A stretch of 64,000 bases of DNA from Enterobacter vonholyi (GTDB lineage Bacteria; Pseudomonadota; Gammaproteobacteria; Enterobacterales; Enterobacteriaceae), in assembly GCF_008364555.1 (NCBI RefSeq), contig NZ_VTUC01000009.1, forward strand, positions 62,001-126,000, given 5' to 3'. The notes beneath the pieces are model-generated. The model did not search any database. It was given only the letters and a program-made list of their open reading frames with translations, and had not been told where the DNA came from. Positions within the stretch are counted from its first letter, which is position 1; every line of letters begins with the position of its first letter. The position numbers and the translations under genes were made by a program. Shown here piece by piece: positions 19,521 through 29,042 of the stretch.

Positions 19521-20453
19521 ATGATCATCGTTACCGGCGGCGCGGGCTTTATCGGCAGCAATATTGTTAAGGCTCTCAATGACAAAGGCATCACCGACAT
19601 CCTGGTGGTTGACAACCTGAAAGACGGCACCAAGTTCGTCAACCTGGTGGATCTGAACATCGCTGACTACATGGATAAAGAAGACTTCCTTATCCAGATT
19701 ATGGCAGGGGAAGAGTTCGGCGAGATCGAAGCCATCTTCCACGAAGGTGCGTGTTCTTCCACCACCGAGTGGGACGGTAAGTACATGATGGACAACAACT
19801 ATCAGTACTCCAAAGAGATCCTGCACTACTGCCTGGAGCGTGAAATTCCGTTCCTGTACGCCTCCTCTGCTGCAACCTACGGCGGCCGCACCTCGGACTT
19901 CATCGAGTCCCGCGAGTATGAACAGCCGCTGAACGTCTACGGTTATTCTAAGTTTCTGTTCGACGAGTACGTGCGTCAGGTTCTGCCGGAAGCGAACTCG
20001 CAGATCGTCGGCTTCCGTTACTTTAACGTCTACGGACCGCGCGAAGGCCACAAAGGCAGTATGGCAAGCGTAGCGTTCCACCTGAACACCCAGCTGAATA
20101 ACGGCGAAAGTCCGAAACTGTTCGAAGGCAGTGACGGCTTTAAGCGTGATTTCGTCTACGTAGGCGACGTTGCCGCAGTGAACCTGTGGTTCTGGGAAAA
20201 CGGCGTATCCGGCATCTTCAACCTGGGGACCGGCCGCGCGGAGTCCTTCCAGGCAGTGGCTGACGCCACGCTGGCGTATCACAAAAAAGGCAGCATTGAG
20301 TACATTCCGTTCCCTGACAAGCTGAAAGGCCGTTATCAGGCGTTCACGCAGGCCGATCTGACTAACCTGCGCGCAGCGGGTTATGACAAGCCGTTCAAGA
20401 CCGTTGCCGAAGGCGTAACGGAATATATGGCCTGGCTGAACCGCGACGCGTAA
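19521..20453 (+). CDS. hldD: ADP-L-glycero-D-manno-heptose-6-epimerase
   Basis: A 310-residue short-chain epimerase giving the ADP-L,D-heptose used in the LPS inner core. It has the NADP Rossmann motif GGAGFIG near the N-terminus and the catalytic YGYSK. The ATG at 19521 begins MIIVTGG as in E. coli; the longer upstream frame has no homology. It heads the hldD-waaF-waaC operon with 2-3 bp spacing to waaF. Confidence 0.97.
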   Translation: MIIVTGGAGFIGSNIVKALNDKGITDILVVDNLKDGTKFVNLVDLNIADYMDKEDFLIQIMAGEEFGEIEAIFHEGACSSTTEWDGKYMMDNNYQYSKEILHYCLEREIPFLYASSAATYGGRTSDFIESREYEQPLNVYGYSKFLFDEYVRQVLPEANSQIVGFRYFNVYGPREGHKGSMASVAFHLNTQLNNGESPKLFEGSDGFKRDFVYVGDVAAVNLWFWENGVSGIFNLGTGRAESFQAVADATLAYHKKGSIEYIPFPDKLKGRYQAFTQADLTNLRAAGYDKPFKTVAEGVTEYMAWLNRDA

Positions 20454-20455
20454 GT

Positions 20456-21502
20456 ATGAAGATTCTGGTGATCGGCCCGTCATGGGTGGGCGACATGATG
20501 ATGTCGCAAAGTCTCTATCGCACGCTCAAGGCGCGCTATCCCCAGGCGATAATCGACGTGATGGCACCTGCATGGTGCCGTCCTCTGTTGTCGCGTATGC
20601 CGGAAGTGAATGAAGCCATCCCGATGCCGCTTGGCCACGGGGCGCTGGAAATCGGCGAACGCCGCAAACTCGGACATAGCCTGCGCGAGAAGCGCTACGA
20701 TCGGGCGTATGTCCTGCCAAACTCCTTTAAATCCGCCCTGGTGCCCTTTTTTGCGGGGATACCGCACCGTACCGGCTGGCGCGGCGAAATGCGCTACGGC
20801 CTGCTGAACGATGCACGGGTGCTGGATAAAGAGGCCTGGCCGCTGATGGTGGAACGCTACGTGGCTTTGGCCTATGACAAAGGCGTGATGCGCAGTGCGA
20901 AAGACCTGCCGCAGCCGCTGCTCTGGCCACAGCTTCAGGTTAACGACGGTGAAAAATCCCAGACCTGTAACGCGTTTGGTCTTTCGTTTGAACGCCCGAT
21001 GATTGGCTTTTGCCCTGGCGCCGAGTTCGGCCCGGCAAAACGCTGGCCGCACTATCATTATGCGGAGCTGGCGAAACAGCTGATTGACGAAGGCTACCAG
21101 ATTGTCCTGTTCGGCTCGGCAAAGGACCACGAGGCAGGCAACGAAATTCTCGCGACGCTGAGTAATGAACAGCAGGCCTGGTGCCGCAACCTGGCGGGAG
21201 AAACGCAGCTTGAACAGGCGGTTATTCTGATTGCCGCCTGTAAGGCTGTAGTAAGTAACGATTCTGGCCTGATGCACGTCGCTGCCGCGCTCAACCGCCC
21301 GCTTGTGGCGCTGTATGGCCCAAGTAGCCCGGACTTCACGCCCCCGCTTTCTCATAAAGCGCGCGTCATTCGCCTGATCACCGGCTACCACAAAGTGCGC
21401 AAAGGCGATGCCGCAGAAGGCTATCATCAGAGCCTGATCGACATTACCCCAGAGCGCGTTCTCGAAGAACTTAACGAACTGCTGCTGAGCGAAGAAGGAT
21501 AA
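20456..21502 (+). CDS. waaF: ADP-heptose:LPS heptosyltransferase II
   Basis: A 348-residue GT9 enzyme adding the second L,D-heptose to the inner core on the cytoplasmic face of the inner membrane. The N-terminal acceptor half starts KILVIGPSWVGDMMMSQSL. The C-terminal donor half contains FCPGAEFGPAKRWP and the heptosyltransferase motif SNDSGLMHVAAALNRP. Order hldD-waaF-waaC is standard. Confidence 0.96.
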   Translation: MKILVIGPSWVGDMMMSQSLYRTLKARYPQAIIDVMAPAWCRPLLSRMPEVNEAIPMPLGHGALEIGERRKLGHSLREKRYDRAYVLPNSFKSALVPFFAGIPHRTGWRGEMRYGLLNDARVLDKEAWPLMVERYVALAYDKGVMRSAKDLPQPLLWPQLQVNDGEKSQTCNAFGLSFERPMIGFCPGAEFGPAKRWPHYHYAELAKQLIDEGYQIVLFGSAKDHEAGNEILATLSNEQQAWCRNLAGETQLEQAVILIAACKAVVSNDSGLMHVAAALNRPLVALYGPSSPDFTPPLSHKARVIRLITGYHKVRKGDAAEGYHQSLIDITPERVLEELNELLLSEEG

Positions 21503-21505
21503 CGA

Positions 21506-22489
21506 ATGCGGGTACTGATCGTTAAAACCTCTTCGATGGGCGATGTTCTGCATACGCTGCCGTCACTGACGGACGCCATGCGGGCCATTCCCGGCATTCG
21601 TTTTGACTGGGTAGTGGAAGAAGGTTTCGCACAGATCCCCACCTGGCATGAAGCGGTTGACCGCGTGATCCCGGTGGCGATTCGCCGCTGGCGCAAAGCG
21701 TGGTTCTCCGCGCCAATTAAAGCCGAACGCAAAGCCTTCCGTGAGGCGGTGCAGGCACAATATTACGACGCTATCATCGACGCCCAGGGGCTGGTGAAAA
21801 GCGCTGCGCTGGTGACGCGTCTGGCACGCGGCATAAAGCACGGCATGGACTGGCACACCGCCCGCGAACCGCTGGCGAGCCTGTTCTATAACCGCCGCCA
21901 CTACATCGCAAAGCAACAGCATGCCGTCGAACGTACCCGCGAGCTTTTCGCAAAAAGCCTGGGCTATGCCAAACCGGAAACCCAGGGCGACTACGCCATT
22001 GCACAGCACTTTTTGCGCAATACAGATCCCTGTGCTCAGCCTTATCTTGTGTTCCTGCATGCCACAACTCGCGACGATAAACACTGGCCGGAAACGCACT
22101 GGCGAAGCCTGATTGAACTAATGCAACCTACCGGCATCCATATTAAACTGCCCTGGGGCGCTGAACATGAGCGGCAGCGTGCAGAGCGTCTGGCTGCAGG
22201 ATTTTCGCACGTCGAGGTATTGCCGAAACTCACGCTGGCGCAGGTTGCTGCACAGCTGGCGGGGGCGAATGCTGTTGTTTCCGTTGATACCGGTTTAAGC
22301 CATTTAACCGCGGCGCTGGATCGTCCGAATATTACGATTTTTGGTCCGACCGATCCCGGATTGATCGGGGGTTACGGTAAGAACCAGCATCAGATGGTCA
22401 GCCCGACCCAGCAAACGAAGGATATCAGCGCAGATGCTATTTTTTCATTTTTACAGGGCAGCCGTTGGCTTTCCAACAGGGATATCTAA
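21506..22489 (+). CDS. waaC: ADP-heptose:LPS heptosyltransferase I
   Basis: A 327-residue GT9 enzyme adding the first heptose to Kdo2-lipid A. The start MRVLIVKTSSMGDVLHTLPS and the donor-site motif VSVDTGLSHLTAALDRPN are typical of WaaC. Slightly longer than the 319-residue E. coli protein at the C-terminus. It lies 3 bp after waaF and 3 bp before the next transferase, so they are probably cotranscribed. Confidence 0.96.
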   Translation: MRVLIVKTSSMGDVLHTLPSLTDAMRAIPGIRFDWVVEEGFAQIPTWHEAVDRVIPVAIRRWRKAWFSAPIKAERKAFREAVQAQYYDAIIDAQGLVKSAALVTRLARGIKHGMDWHTAREPLASLFYNRRHYIAKQQHAVERTRELFAKSLGYAKPETQGDYAIAQHFLRNTDPCAQPYLVFLHATTRDDKHWPETHWRSLIELMQPTGIHIKLPWGAEHERQRAERLAAGFSHVEVLPKLTLAQVAAQLAGANAVVSVDTGLSHLTAALDRPNITIFGPTDPGLIGGYGKNQHQMVSPTQQTKDISADAIFSFLQGSRWLSNRDI

Positions 22490-22492
22490 CGC

Positions 22493-23602
22493 ATGAGTTA
22501 CGTATTTCTGCTGATTTTACTTTTTCCGGTGAAGGTTATCCGAAAGCTGTTCCGCAAAGAGACAGGTAAAAACCTGGTCATCCAGACAGCTAAAATCGGC
22601 GATTTTGTTAATGCAACGCCCCTTCTGGCATACCTTCAAAAAAGCGACGTACTCATCAGTCGTAGCGTGGGTGCGCTGGCGAAGCATGATGAGACGATCG
22701 ATGAAATTTTTTTCATCGAGCAGCATAAGCGTAACCTGTGGCGAAAACTGGTCTTTGCCTGCCGGATCATGAATCGCTATGACAATGTCTATCTCCTGCA
22801 ACCTAACAGCGTAAATCTCTTTTTCGCCTCCGTGTGTAATGCTAAAAACAAACAGTTTTTAAGCACTTACACGCGCAGATGGTATCACGGTATTTTCTAT
22901 GCCACGGCAGACGGTATTGTTGAACATGGTAAGAAGACTCTTTCGGTCACGAACTATCTCAAACTGGCCGATCGCACCTTAACCTGGCAAGACTCGCCAA
23001 AGCACGCCACAAAGCCACTTTTCAAACCCGCAACCTATCCGGCAATCCTTGATAAACCCGGCGTGATCCGCATTGGCATCAGCGTAGCCGCCGGGAATAA
23101 AGCGAAAACCGTTCCGCCGGTCATCTGGAAGCAAATTGCCGATCGTCTCGCTGACCTGCCTTGCGAATTTTATGTTTTTGGCGCCCCAAATGAACAATCG
23201 TGGATGGACGATATCACCCGCGCTTATGGTGAACTGCCCAACTTTATTAATCTGATTGGCAAAATCTCGCTTGAAGAGCTGCCGTGGGCCATTTCTAAAA
23301 TGGATTGTTATATTGCCTCTGACTCGGGGAATGTTTACATCGCCGATGCCGTTGGGGTGCCAGTTATCCTATTGTTCGGGCCTTGTTGCCACTATGAACA
23401 GCGTCCGCTGGGCAACGTATTGCTAATTGGAAATGATGACAACATTTGCTCATACGTTTTTGAAACACGGTATTACTTCTCACAGAGCAGAGAAGAACTC
23501 TTCGCTGTAACTGAAGAATCGCTACGTGACCTCAAACATTTTATTTGCGAGTTATCAACAACTAACGCAACCGCATACTCCTTTGATGCTCAGGGAAAAT
23601 AA
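22493..23602 (+). CDS. Family 9 (heptosyltransferase-like) glycosyltransferase of the LPS core
   Basis: A 369-residue protein with GT9-type organisation: NLVIQTAKIGDFVNATPLL near the start resembles the heptosyltransferase acceptor loop, and DSGNVYIADAVGVPVILLFG resembles the donor motif. A hydrophobic N-terminus (residues 2-15) may be a membrane contact. It follows waaC by 3 bp and begins a more AT-rich variable segment running to waaL. The transferred residue cannot be told from sequence. Confidence 0.75.
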   Translation: MSYVFLLILLFPVKVIRKLFRKETGKNLVIQTAKIGDFVNATPLLAYLQKSDVLISRSVGALAKHDETIDEIFFIEQHKRNLWRKLVFACRIMNRYDNVYLLQPNSVNLFFASVCNAKNKQFLSTYTRRWYHGIFYATADGIVEHGKKTLSVTNYLKLADRTLTWQDSPKHATKPLFKPATYPAILDKPGVIRIGISVAAGNKAKTVPPVIWKQIADRLADLPCEFYVFGAPNEQSWMDDITRAYGELPNFINLIGKISLEELPWAISKMDCYIASDSGNVYIADAVGVPVILLFGPCCHYEQRPLGNVLLIGNDDNICSYVFETRYYFSQSREELFAVTEESLRDLKHFICELSTTNATAYSFDAQGK

Positions 23603-23607
23603 TTACT

Positions 23608-24516
23608 ATGGCTTTTCTAAGCATCATTATTGCCGCGCATAACGCTAAAGATACGCTTCACGCAACCCTGGAAAGCCTGCAAAACGCAATTGATGGTGCG
23701 GGCAACGATGTAGAGATCATTATCTTTAACGACAGCTCCAATGACTCAACGCAGGATATTATTGAAGCATGGCTGCCAGCGTTTCCGAATGCCCAATCCC
23801 GATACGTTGAGTACCGTAACGTAGGTCATGTTCGAAACAGTGCCCTCTCGCTGGCCTCAGGTGAATATATTACCATGCTGGATAGCGATGACCGATTGAA
23901 ACCAGGCAGCATCAGGGACGCAGTGGCCTTTCTCAAAAAAGAACACCCTGATATGCTACTGACGCGCCTGCTGGAAATTCGCGACACTAAGAAAATCACC
24001 GCCGACTGGCAGGATTTCTCTCCTGTTGCTTTGTCACAGCATGAAGCAATAAAGCGGTTCCTGCAGCACAAAGATTTTCAGGCACATCTCATCGGGCAAT
24101 TCATGCATCGAAAATTGTATGCAAACAACCCGATTCCTTCGATAATCTGCTATGAAGATTTCGCCGTATTTCCCGGCATGCTGATGCAATCGAGTAAAAT
24201 AGTTTATCAGCGTCAGGGACACTATTATTACATTAAACGTAGCGACAGTTTGTCGAGTCGACTCGACGCCAGTAAAATCGCTATGCTGGTTGAATGCACA
24301 CTACAGATGGAAAAAACATTTCCGCCATCATTTAGACACCTTGTGAATTGTCACTGGTTTGATATTTACAGTAACCACCGCAAGCATCTGACTGACCAGC
24401 AACTCAAACTGGTTAAGCAGCGGGTAAACGCTCTTTATTCTTTCTCTTTTTTCTTCTCCAGAGATGTACGTTTCAGCTACAAAAAAAGGGTCATTGAGGC
24501 ATTATGGAAAAAGTAA
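23608..24516 (+). CDS. Family 2 glycosyltransferase of the LPS outer core
   Basis: A 302-residue GT2 enzyme. The fold begins LSIIIAAHNAKDTLHATLES, with IIFNDSSNDSTQ and the DXD-like MLDSDDRL. The C-terminal half is lysine-rich, fitting membrane-surface association. The gene overlaps waaL by 13 bp. Position between waaC and waaL suggests it adds an outer-core sugar. Base composition is more AT-rich than that of the inner-core genes. Confidence 0.78.
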   Translation: MAFLSIIIAAHNAKDTLHATLESLQNAIDGAGNDVEIIIFNDSSNDSTQDIIEAWLPAFPNAQSRYVEYRNVGHVRNSALSLASGEYITMLDSDDRLKPGSIRDAVAFLKKEHPDMLLTRLLEIRDTKKITADWQDFSPVALSQHEAIKRFLQHKDFQAHLIGQFMHRKLYANNPIPSIICYEDFAVFPGMLMQSSKIVYQRQGHYYYIKRSDSLSSRLDASKIAMLVECTLQMEKTFPPSFRHLVNCHWFDIYSNHRKHLTDQQLKLVKQRVNALYSFSFFFSRDVRFSYKKRVIEALWKK

Positions 24517-25715
24517 AACTGCGGCTTTATCAGCTTACGCTGATTTTGAGCCTTATTTCGCTTGCGCTGGCGCTGCTGAGTTCAGGGAAGCAGCGCGAGT
24601 TTTTCTATATTGCAATTTATGCCAGCATCATCGGTTTAGCTTGCGAATATAAAAAGATCACAGTGCGCCCTTTTACTATCGCATTGCCGATTTTATTAAT
24701 CGGGTTGCTTAATCTTAGCTGGTATATGGTGTATGAGTATCATAGTGAGGGTTTGAACGTTTATAGCGACTATCTCGGTGCAAGTAAAAAATTGATTCTG
24801 GCGAGTATCCTTATATTCTATCTTGACCGGTTTAAGTCTTACATTGATCAAGCATCCTTCCAGAAATATTTCTTATACGCTTCTGGTGCTGGGTTTATTC
24901 TTGCTACTGGCTATGGCTTATGGCAAGCATCACAGGGTATGGGGCGTATCGAGATGGCCATAAACCGTGCAACCGTTTCGGCCTATGTTTACTCTGTACT
25001 GTCACTGGCGTTTGTATACAGCCTTTATCTACAAAAAAATATAAAACTGTATGTAGCCGCAGGACTCATTATCTTAATCTCTTACTTTGTCATTCTTCTA
25101 ACGGGCACGCGTGCCGCAATGGGATTATATTTACTCCTGGCGATTATACTCACGCTCTACCACTTCAGAAGAATACACCTTAAATCAACGTTGATTTTCT
25201 TATGCATTGTGGCAGGTATTGTTATCGTTAGCTACAAGCCTTTAATTTTACCAAAGATACAACAAACTCAAGCTGAGGTTGAAAGTTATCAACAAGGATA
25301 TGATTCAACCTCACTCGGCGCTCGTTTCTCTATGTGGAGTGTGGGTATTCAAAACGGACTTGCCCATCCTTTAGGGCAATCAGTTGAAGACCGCGAAGTA
25401 TGGACACAGCAATATGTGAAAAATGGGCATCCACATCTTGCGGCCGCACTCGAGTTTATCAAAGTGCATCTGCACAATGAGTTTATTGAAAAATATTCAC
25501 TGCAAGGGATCCCCGGGCTAGCGATATTACTCTTTTCCTATATATCGATGTTCGCTTACGCACTAAAAAACAAAAATGGTCTGCTGCTGACGACCCTGCT
25601 TCTTTTATTACTCTACGGCATGACGGACGTCATACTATTGAGTTCAGAGGCCTTAATTTTCTTTGTCACCGTGTTTGCGCTGAGTACACCTTTTTCGCAA
25701 ACCAGGCAACGTTAA
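24504..25715 (+). CDS. waaL: O-antigen ligase WaaL
   Basis: A 403-residue polytopic inner-membrane protein with about eleven hydrophobic segments. It has the Wzy_C/O-antigen ligase features: TGTRAAMGLYLLLAII and, in the large periplasmic loop near residues 315-335, VHLHNEFIEKYSLQGIPG with the conserved histidine. It joins undecaprenyl-linked O antigen to lipid A-core in the periplasm. The start ATG 24504 follows GAGG. It ends the hldD-to-waaL transcription unit at a bidirectional terminator and is AT-rich, like other O-antigen-related genes. Confidence 0.85.
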   Translation: MEKVKLRLYQLTLILSLISLALALLSSGKQREFFYIAIYASIIGLACEYKKITVRPFTIALPILLIGLLNLSWYMVYEYHSEGLNVYSDYLGASKKLILASILIFYLDRFKSYIDQASFQKYFLYASGAGFILATGYGLWQASQGMGRIEMAINRATVSAYVYSVLSLAFVYSLYLQKNIKLYVAAGLIILISYFVILLTGTRAAMGLYLLLAIILTLYHFRRIHLKSTLIFLCIVAGIVIVSYKPLILPKIQQTQAEVESYQQGYDSTSLGARFSMWSVGIQNGLAHPLGQSVEDREVWTQQYVKNGHPHLAAALEFIKVHLHNEFIEKYSLQGIPGLAILLFSYISMFAYALKNKNGLLLTTLLLLLLYGMTDVILLSSEALIFFVTVFALSTPFSQTRQR

Positions 25716-25721
25716 TGATAG

Positions 25722-25746
25722 TGCCCGCCTCGCGGGCATTATTTTT
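25722..25746. terminator. Bidirectional terminator between waaL and wabN
   Basis: TGCCCGC (25722-25728) pairs with GCGGGCA (25732-25738) around a 3-base loop, followed by a T-rich run on the plus strand. It ends the waaL transcript and abuts the wabN stop codon at 25739-25741. Confidence 0.75.
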
Positions 25747-26695
25747 TCTTGTATTGATAAAACTCCGCCAGCGTCATCCCTACCGTCTTATCGGATAACC
25801 AGCCAAAGAGCGTTTCTAAATCCTGATACAACCCTTCTATCGCTGCCTCATCTTTAAAAGTAGGACTTCCGCCTGGCATAAATTCCGACGAATGAAGCAT
25901 AAACTCCACGTACTCACTTCCTCGAGAAAGGCATTGCTGTGCGACCTGAATCATTTGCGCCGCATTCCCACCGGACGGTCTTAGCCAGTTGACGGACGGG
26001 GAACGGTATTTACCCCGAAGCCGATCGTAACCCTGTTTGAACGTGTTCAACCACGCCGGGTGCTTATACTGAATGCTCATCGGCACTTCGAGTAATGGAC
26101 TATTACCTGCCCGGGAAATATTGTCTAAGTCCATGAAATAGGCGTGGTCGGGGAAATGCTGATAATCCGTTCCGCCATTACCCTGCGGGGAGCCTTTCGC
26201 ATTGCGCCAGTTCACGCGTGGCGTCACGGAGCAATCAACCTGGTAACCCAGTTCAACGAGCAATTTTGCATAGCGACTGTCAAATGCCCAACGTCCGGCA
26301 CGGTGGCTTAACATTTTGGTCTGGAAGGTCTCTTCCAGCAGTCGGGTCATGAACAGCACTTTCTCGCGCATCATCTCATCGGAAAATTCAATCAGATAAG
26401 GCTGCCAGCGCCAGTCATCTCCCGTGAGATCGTGTTCCGGCGGGCTATTCCATGCGTGGAGGTGCATTCCCACCTCCCCCTGACCGCGGGCGATCGCGTC
26501 CCTTGCGAATTCGATGAAAACGGGCTCGATCGCCATCTCATAATTGGTCAGCCACACGGGCTTAAAGCCGAAACGCTCGCAAAGCGTCTGGAAACGCGCC
26601 AGATAGCGCGCATTTTCCGTTTTAATGACGCGGTGATTTTGCCAGAGATTATCGCCCTCAGTATCAATTGTGATGATAAACGCTGGTTTGTTCAT
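25739..26695 (-). CDS. wabN: LPS core deacetylase, WabN-like polysaccharide deacetylase
   Basis: A 318-residue protein of the NodB/polysaccharide deacetylase superfamily. Key parts are IITIDTEGDNLW near the N-terminus, the metal-binding MHLHAWNSPP, LSHRAGRWAFDSRY and MLHSSEFMPGG. In Klebsiella, WabN removes the acetyl group from core GlcNAc added by WabH, and wabH is present here too. ATG 26695 gives MNKPAFIIT; the upstream 18 codons look non-coding. It is the only core gene on the minus strand, facing waaL and divergent from waaQ. Confidence 0.82.
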   Translation of the reverse strand: MNKPAFIITIDTEGDNLWQNHRVIKTENARYLARFQTLCERFGFKPVWLTNYEMAIEPVFIEFARDAIARGQGEVGMHLHAWNSPPEHDLTGDDWRWQPYLIEFSDEMMREKVLFMTRLLEETFQTKMLSHRAGRWAFDSRYAKLLVELGYQVDCSVTPRVNWRNAKGSPQGNGGTDYQHFPDHAYFMDLDNISRAGNSPLLEVPMSIQYKHPAWLNTFKQGYDRLRGKYRSPSVNWLRPSGGNAAQMIQVAQQCLSRGSEYVEFMLHSSEFMPGGSPTFKDEAAIEGLYQDLETLFGWLSDKTVGMTLAEFYQYKKK

Positions 26696-26845
26696 AATGA
26701 GTCCGCAAGACAGGAAAGTTAGCGCTATGTTACGCACTCTCCAAAGCATGAGTAAACCCTTCCAGGGAAATTACTGAGATTATGGAGAAAGAGTGCAAGT
26801 CGCTAACAGGTCTATTAGAATTGCCATCAGTACAACGCCGATAAG

Positions 26846-27916
26846 ATGATGATGAATAACTTACCTGACACACCTGATTTGCGCATTTTACTTATCAAAC
26901 TCCGCCATCATGGCGACATGTTGCTGACCACTCCCGTCATTGATTCGTTACGTCAAAAATGGCCGCAGGCGCAGATTGATGTCCTACTGTATGAAGAAAC
27001 GCGCGATATGCTCGCCGCGCATCCAGCGATCGGTACAATTTATGGAATCGATCGCAAATGGAAACAGCTGGGCACGCTGAAGCATCTTCAAAAAGAGTGG
27101 CAGTTGTTGTGTGCGTTAAGAAATCAGCATTATCATCTGGTAATTAACCTTGCCGATCAATGGCGTAGCGCGATCGTTACTCGTTTCACCGGTGCCCCCG
27201 TTCGCCTCGGATTTGCGTTTAACAAACGCAATAGTGCGTTCTGGCGTTTTTGTCATACCGATCTGGTCTCTGTCGACGGCCATAAATCCCTGCATACGGT
27301 CGAACAGAATCTCTCCATTTTGGCACCATTGCCGATCGCGCCACAGCCTGCCGTAACCATGGCCTACACCGAAGAAGACTGGGATCATGCCCGTCAAAGA
27401 TTGACGCAGAAGGGTGTGGGCGACAGCTATATCGTGATCCAACCGACGTCCCGCTGGTTCTTTAAATGCTGGAGCGAAGACAAGATGGCGCAAACCATGA
27501 CTGCTCTGCAGCAGGATGGTCATACGATTGTGCTCACCGCGGGGCCGGATAAAAAAGAGCTGGCGATGATCGATCGCATTCTCGCTGCCGCACCCAAAAC
27601 CGGCGTGGTTTCGCTGGCAGGCCAGTTGACGCTGCGTCAACTGGCATCGCTTATCGATCATGCCTCTCTGTTTATTGGCGTTGACTCCGTTCCAATGCAT
27701 ATGGCCGCCGCGCTGCAAACGCCCTGCGTGGCATTGTTTGGTCCATCAAAACTGACATTCTGGTCACCGTGGCAGGTTAAAGGGGAAGTGATCTGGGCCG
27801 GCGATTACGGCCCGCTGCCCGATCCGGATGCCATTGATACTAAAACGAAAGAACGCTATCTCGATGCCATTCCTGTTGATGCAGTCGTCTCCGCTGCAAG
27901 GAGATATCTGTCATGA
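26846..27916 (+). CDS. waaQ: LPS heptosyltransferase III WaaQ
   Basis: A 356-residue GT9 enzyme adding the branch heptose III to heptose II. The N-terminal ILLIKLRHHGDMLLTTPVID and donor motif GVDSVPMHMAAALQTPCVAL are typical. Three consecutive ATG codons (26846, 26849, 26852) are all possible starts. It heads the second core unit waaQ-wabG-wabH-GT2-waaA-waaE-coaD. I saw no ops (GGCGGTAG) sequence in the 96-base region before wabN. Confidence 0.92.
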   Translation: MMMNNLPDTPDLRILLIKLRHHGDMLLTTPVIDSLRQKWPQAQIDVLLYEETRDMLAAHPAIGTIYGIDRKWKQLGTLKHLQKEWQLLCALRNQHYHLVINLADQWRSAIVTRFTGAPVRLGFAFNKRNSAFWRFCHTDLVSVDGHKSLHTVEQNLSILAPLPIAPQPAVTMAYTEEDWDHARQRLTQKGVGDSYIVIQPTSRWFFKCWSEDKMAQTMTALQQDGHTIVLTAGPDKKELAMIDRILAAAPKTGVVSLAGQLTLRQLASLIDHASLFIGVDSVPMHMAAALQTPCVALFGPSKLTFWSPWQVKGEVIWAGDYGPLPDPDAIDTKTKERYLDAIPVDAVVSAARRYLS

Positions 27917-29040
27917 AAAACCATCGTCTGGCCATTGTTCGCCAAAAATATCGCCCTGATGGTGGGGCAGAGCGCTTCGTTTCGCGAGCTCTCACCGCAT
28001 TGAGCAATCAGAACCTTGAACTCAACGTCATCACGCGTGAGTGGCAGGGAGAGAAGCAAGACGACTGGCATATCCACATTTGCAACCCTCAAAAATGGGG
28101 CCGCATCAGTCGAGAACGTGGGTTTGCACAAGCCGCGCGCGCGCTGTGGCAGCAACAGCAGTTTGATATTGTTCAAAGCCATGAGCGCATCCCGGGGTGT
28201 GATATCTATCGCGCGGGTGATGGAGTGCATCGTCGCTGGCTGCTTCAGCGCGCGCGCATTTTACCTGCCTGGCGTGCGCAAATGCTGATGTATGACCGCT
28301 ATCACCGCTACGTGATGCGCGCGGAACGGGACATGTATCAGGCACCTGAGTTAAAAGCCGTAATTTGTAATGCGGAGATGATCAAACGCGAAATCGTTGA
28401 AGACTTTGATATTGACGCAAATAAAATCCATGTGATTTATAATTCTATTGATTCCAGCCGATTCGTTCCGGCCCAGGCGGCGCAACGTGCGATTTTGCGC
28501 CAACAATTTGGTTTGCCGGTCAATGCGGTGGTGTTCTGTTTTGTAGGATCAGGGTTTGAACGAAAAGGCTTGGCGAGCGCCATACGCGCTATTGCTGGAA
28601 CATCGGCCTGGCTGATTGTGGTTGGACAAGATAAAGCAGAAAATCGTTATCGCGACCTCGCCCGTTCGTTAGGCTGCGAGGGGCAAATCCGTTTCCTGGG
28701 GGTGCAAAAAGAAACTCTGCCTTTTTATCAGCTATCCGATGGTTTACTGTTACCAACGCTGTATGATCCCTTTCCTAACGTTATTCTTGAAGCGATGGCC
28801 TGCGGCTTGCCCGTCATTACTTCAGAGAGTTGCGGTGGTGCAGAGTTTATTCAACAAGGCCAGAACGGATTTTATTGTGACGCGCTTGATATCAGTACAT
28901 TGAAGGAAGCGGTAGCCGCTATCCCTTCACTGGAAAAAAATAACAATATGGGACGAGCGGCACGTGAACGTGTAAAAGACGCCACTCCCGAAAAACTGTC
29001 AAGTCAGCTTATTACGCTTTATCAAAAATTACTGGATTAA
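27913..29040 (+). CDS. wabG: Core galacturonosyltransferase, WabG-like (WaaG family)
   Basis: A 375-residue GT4 enzyme starting LAIVRQKYRPDGGAERFV, with VIYNSIDSSRF and the E-x7-E region FPNVILEAMACGLPVI. It belongs to the WaaG/WabG group. In Klebsiella-type cores WabG adds GalA to heptose II, whereas WaaG of E. coli adds glucose to the same heptose. WabG is chosen because wabH, wabN and waaE accompany it. AAGGAGAT precedes the ATG, which overlaps the waaQ stop. Confidence 0.82.
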   Translation: MKNHRLAIVRQKYRPDGGAERFVSRALTALSNQNLELNVITREWQGEKQDDWHIHICNPQKWGRISRERGFAQAARALWQQQQFDIVQSHERIPGCDIYRAGDGVHRRWLLQRARILPAWRAQMLMYDRYHRYVMRAERDMYQAPELKAVICNAEMIKREIVEDFDIDANKIHVIYNSIDSSRFVPAQAAQRAILRQQFGLPVNAVVFCFVGSGFERKGLASAIRAIAGTSAWLIVVGQDKAENRYRDLARSLGCEGQIRFLGVQKETLPFYQLSDGLLLPTLYDPFPNVILEAMACGLPVITSESCGGAEFIQQGQNGFYCDALDISTLKEAVAAIPSLEKNNNMGRAARERVKDATPEKLSSQLITLYQKLLD

Positions 29041-29042
29041 AA

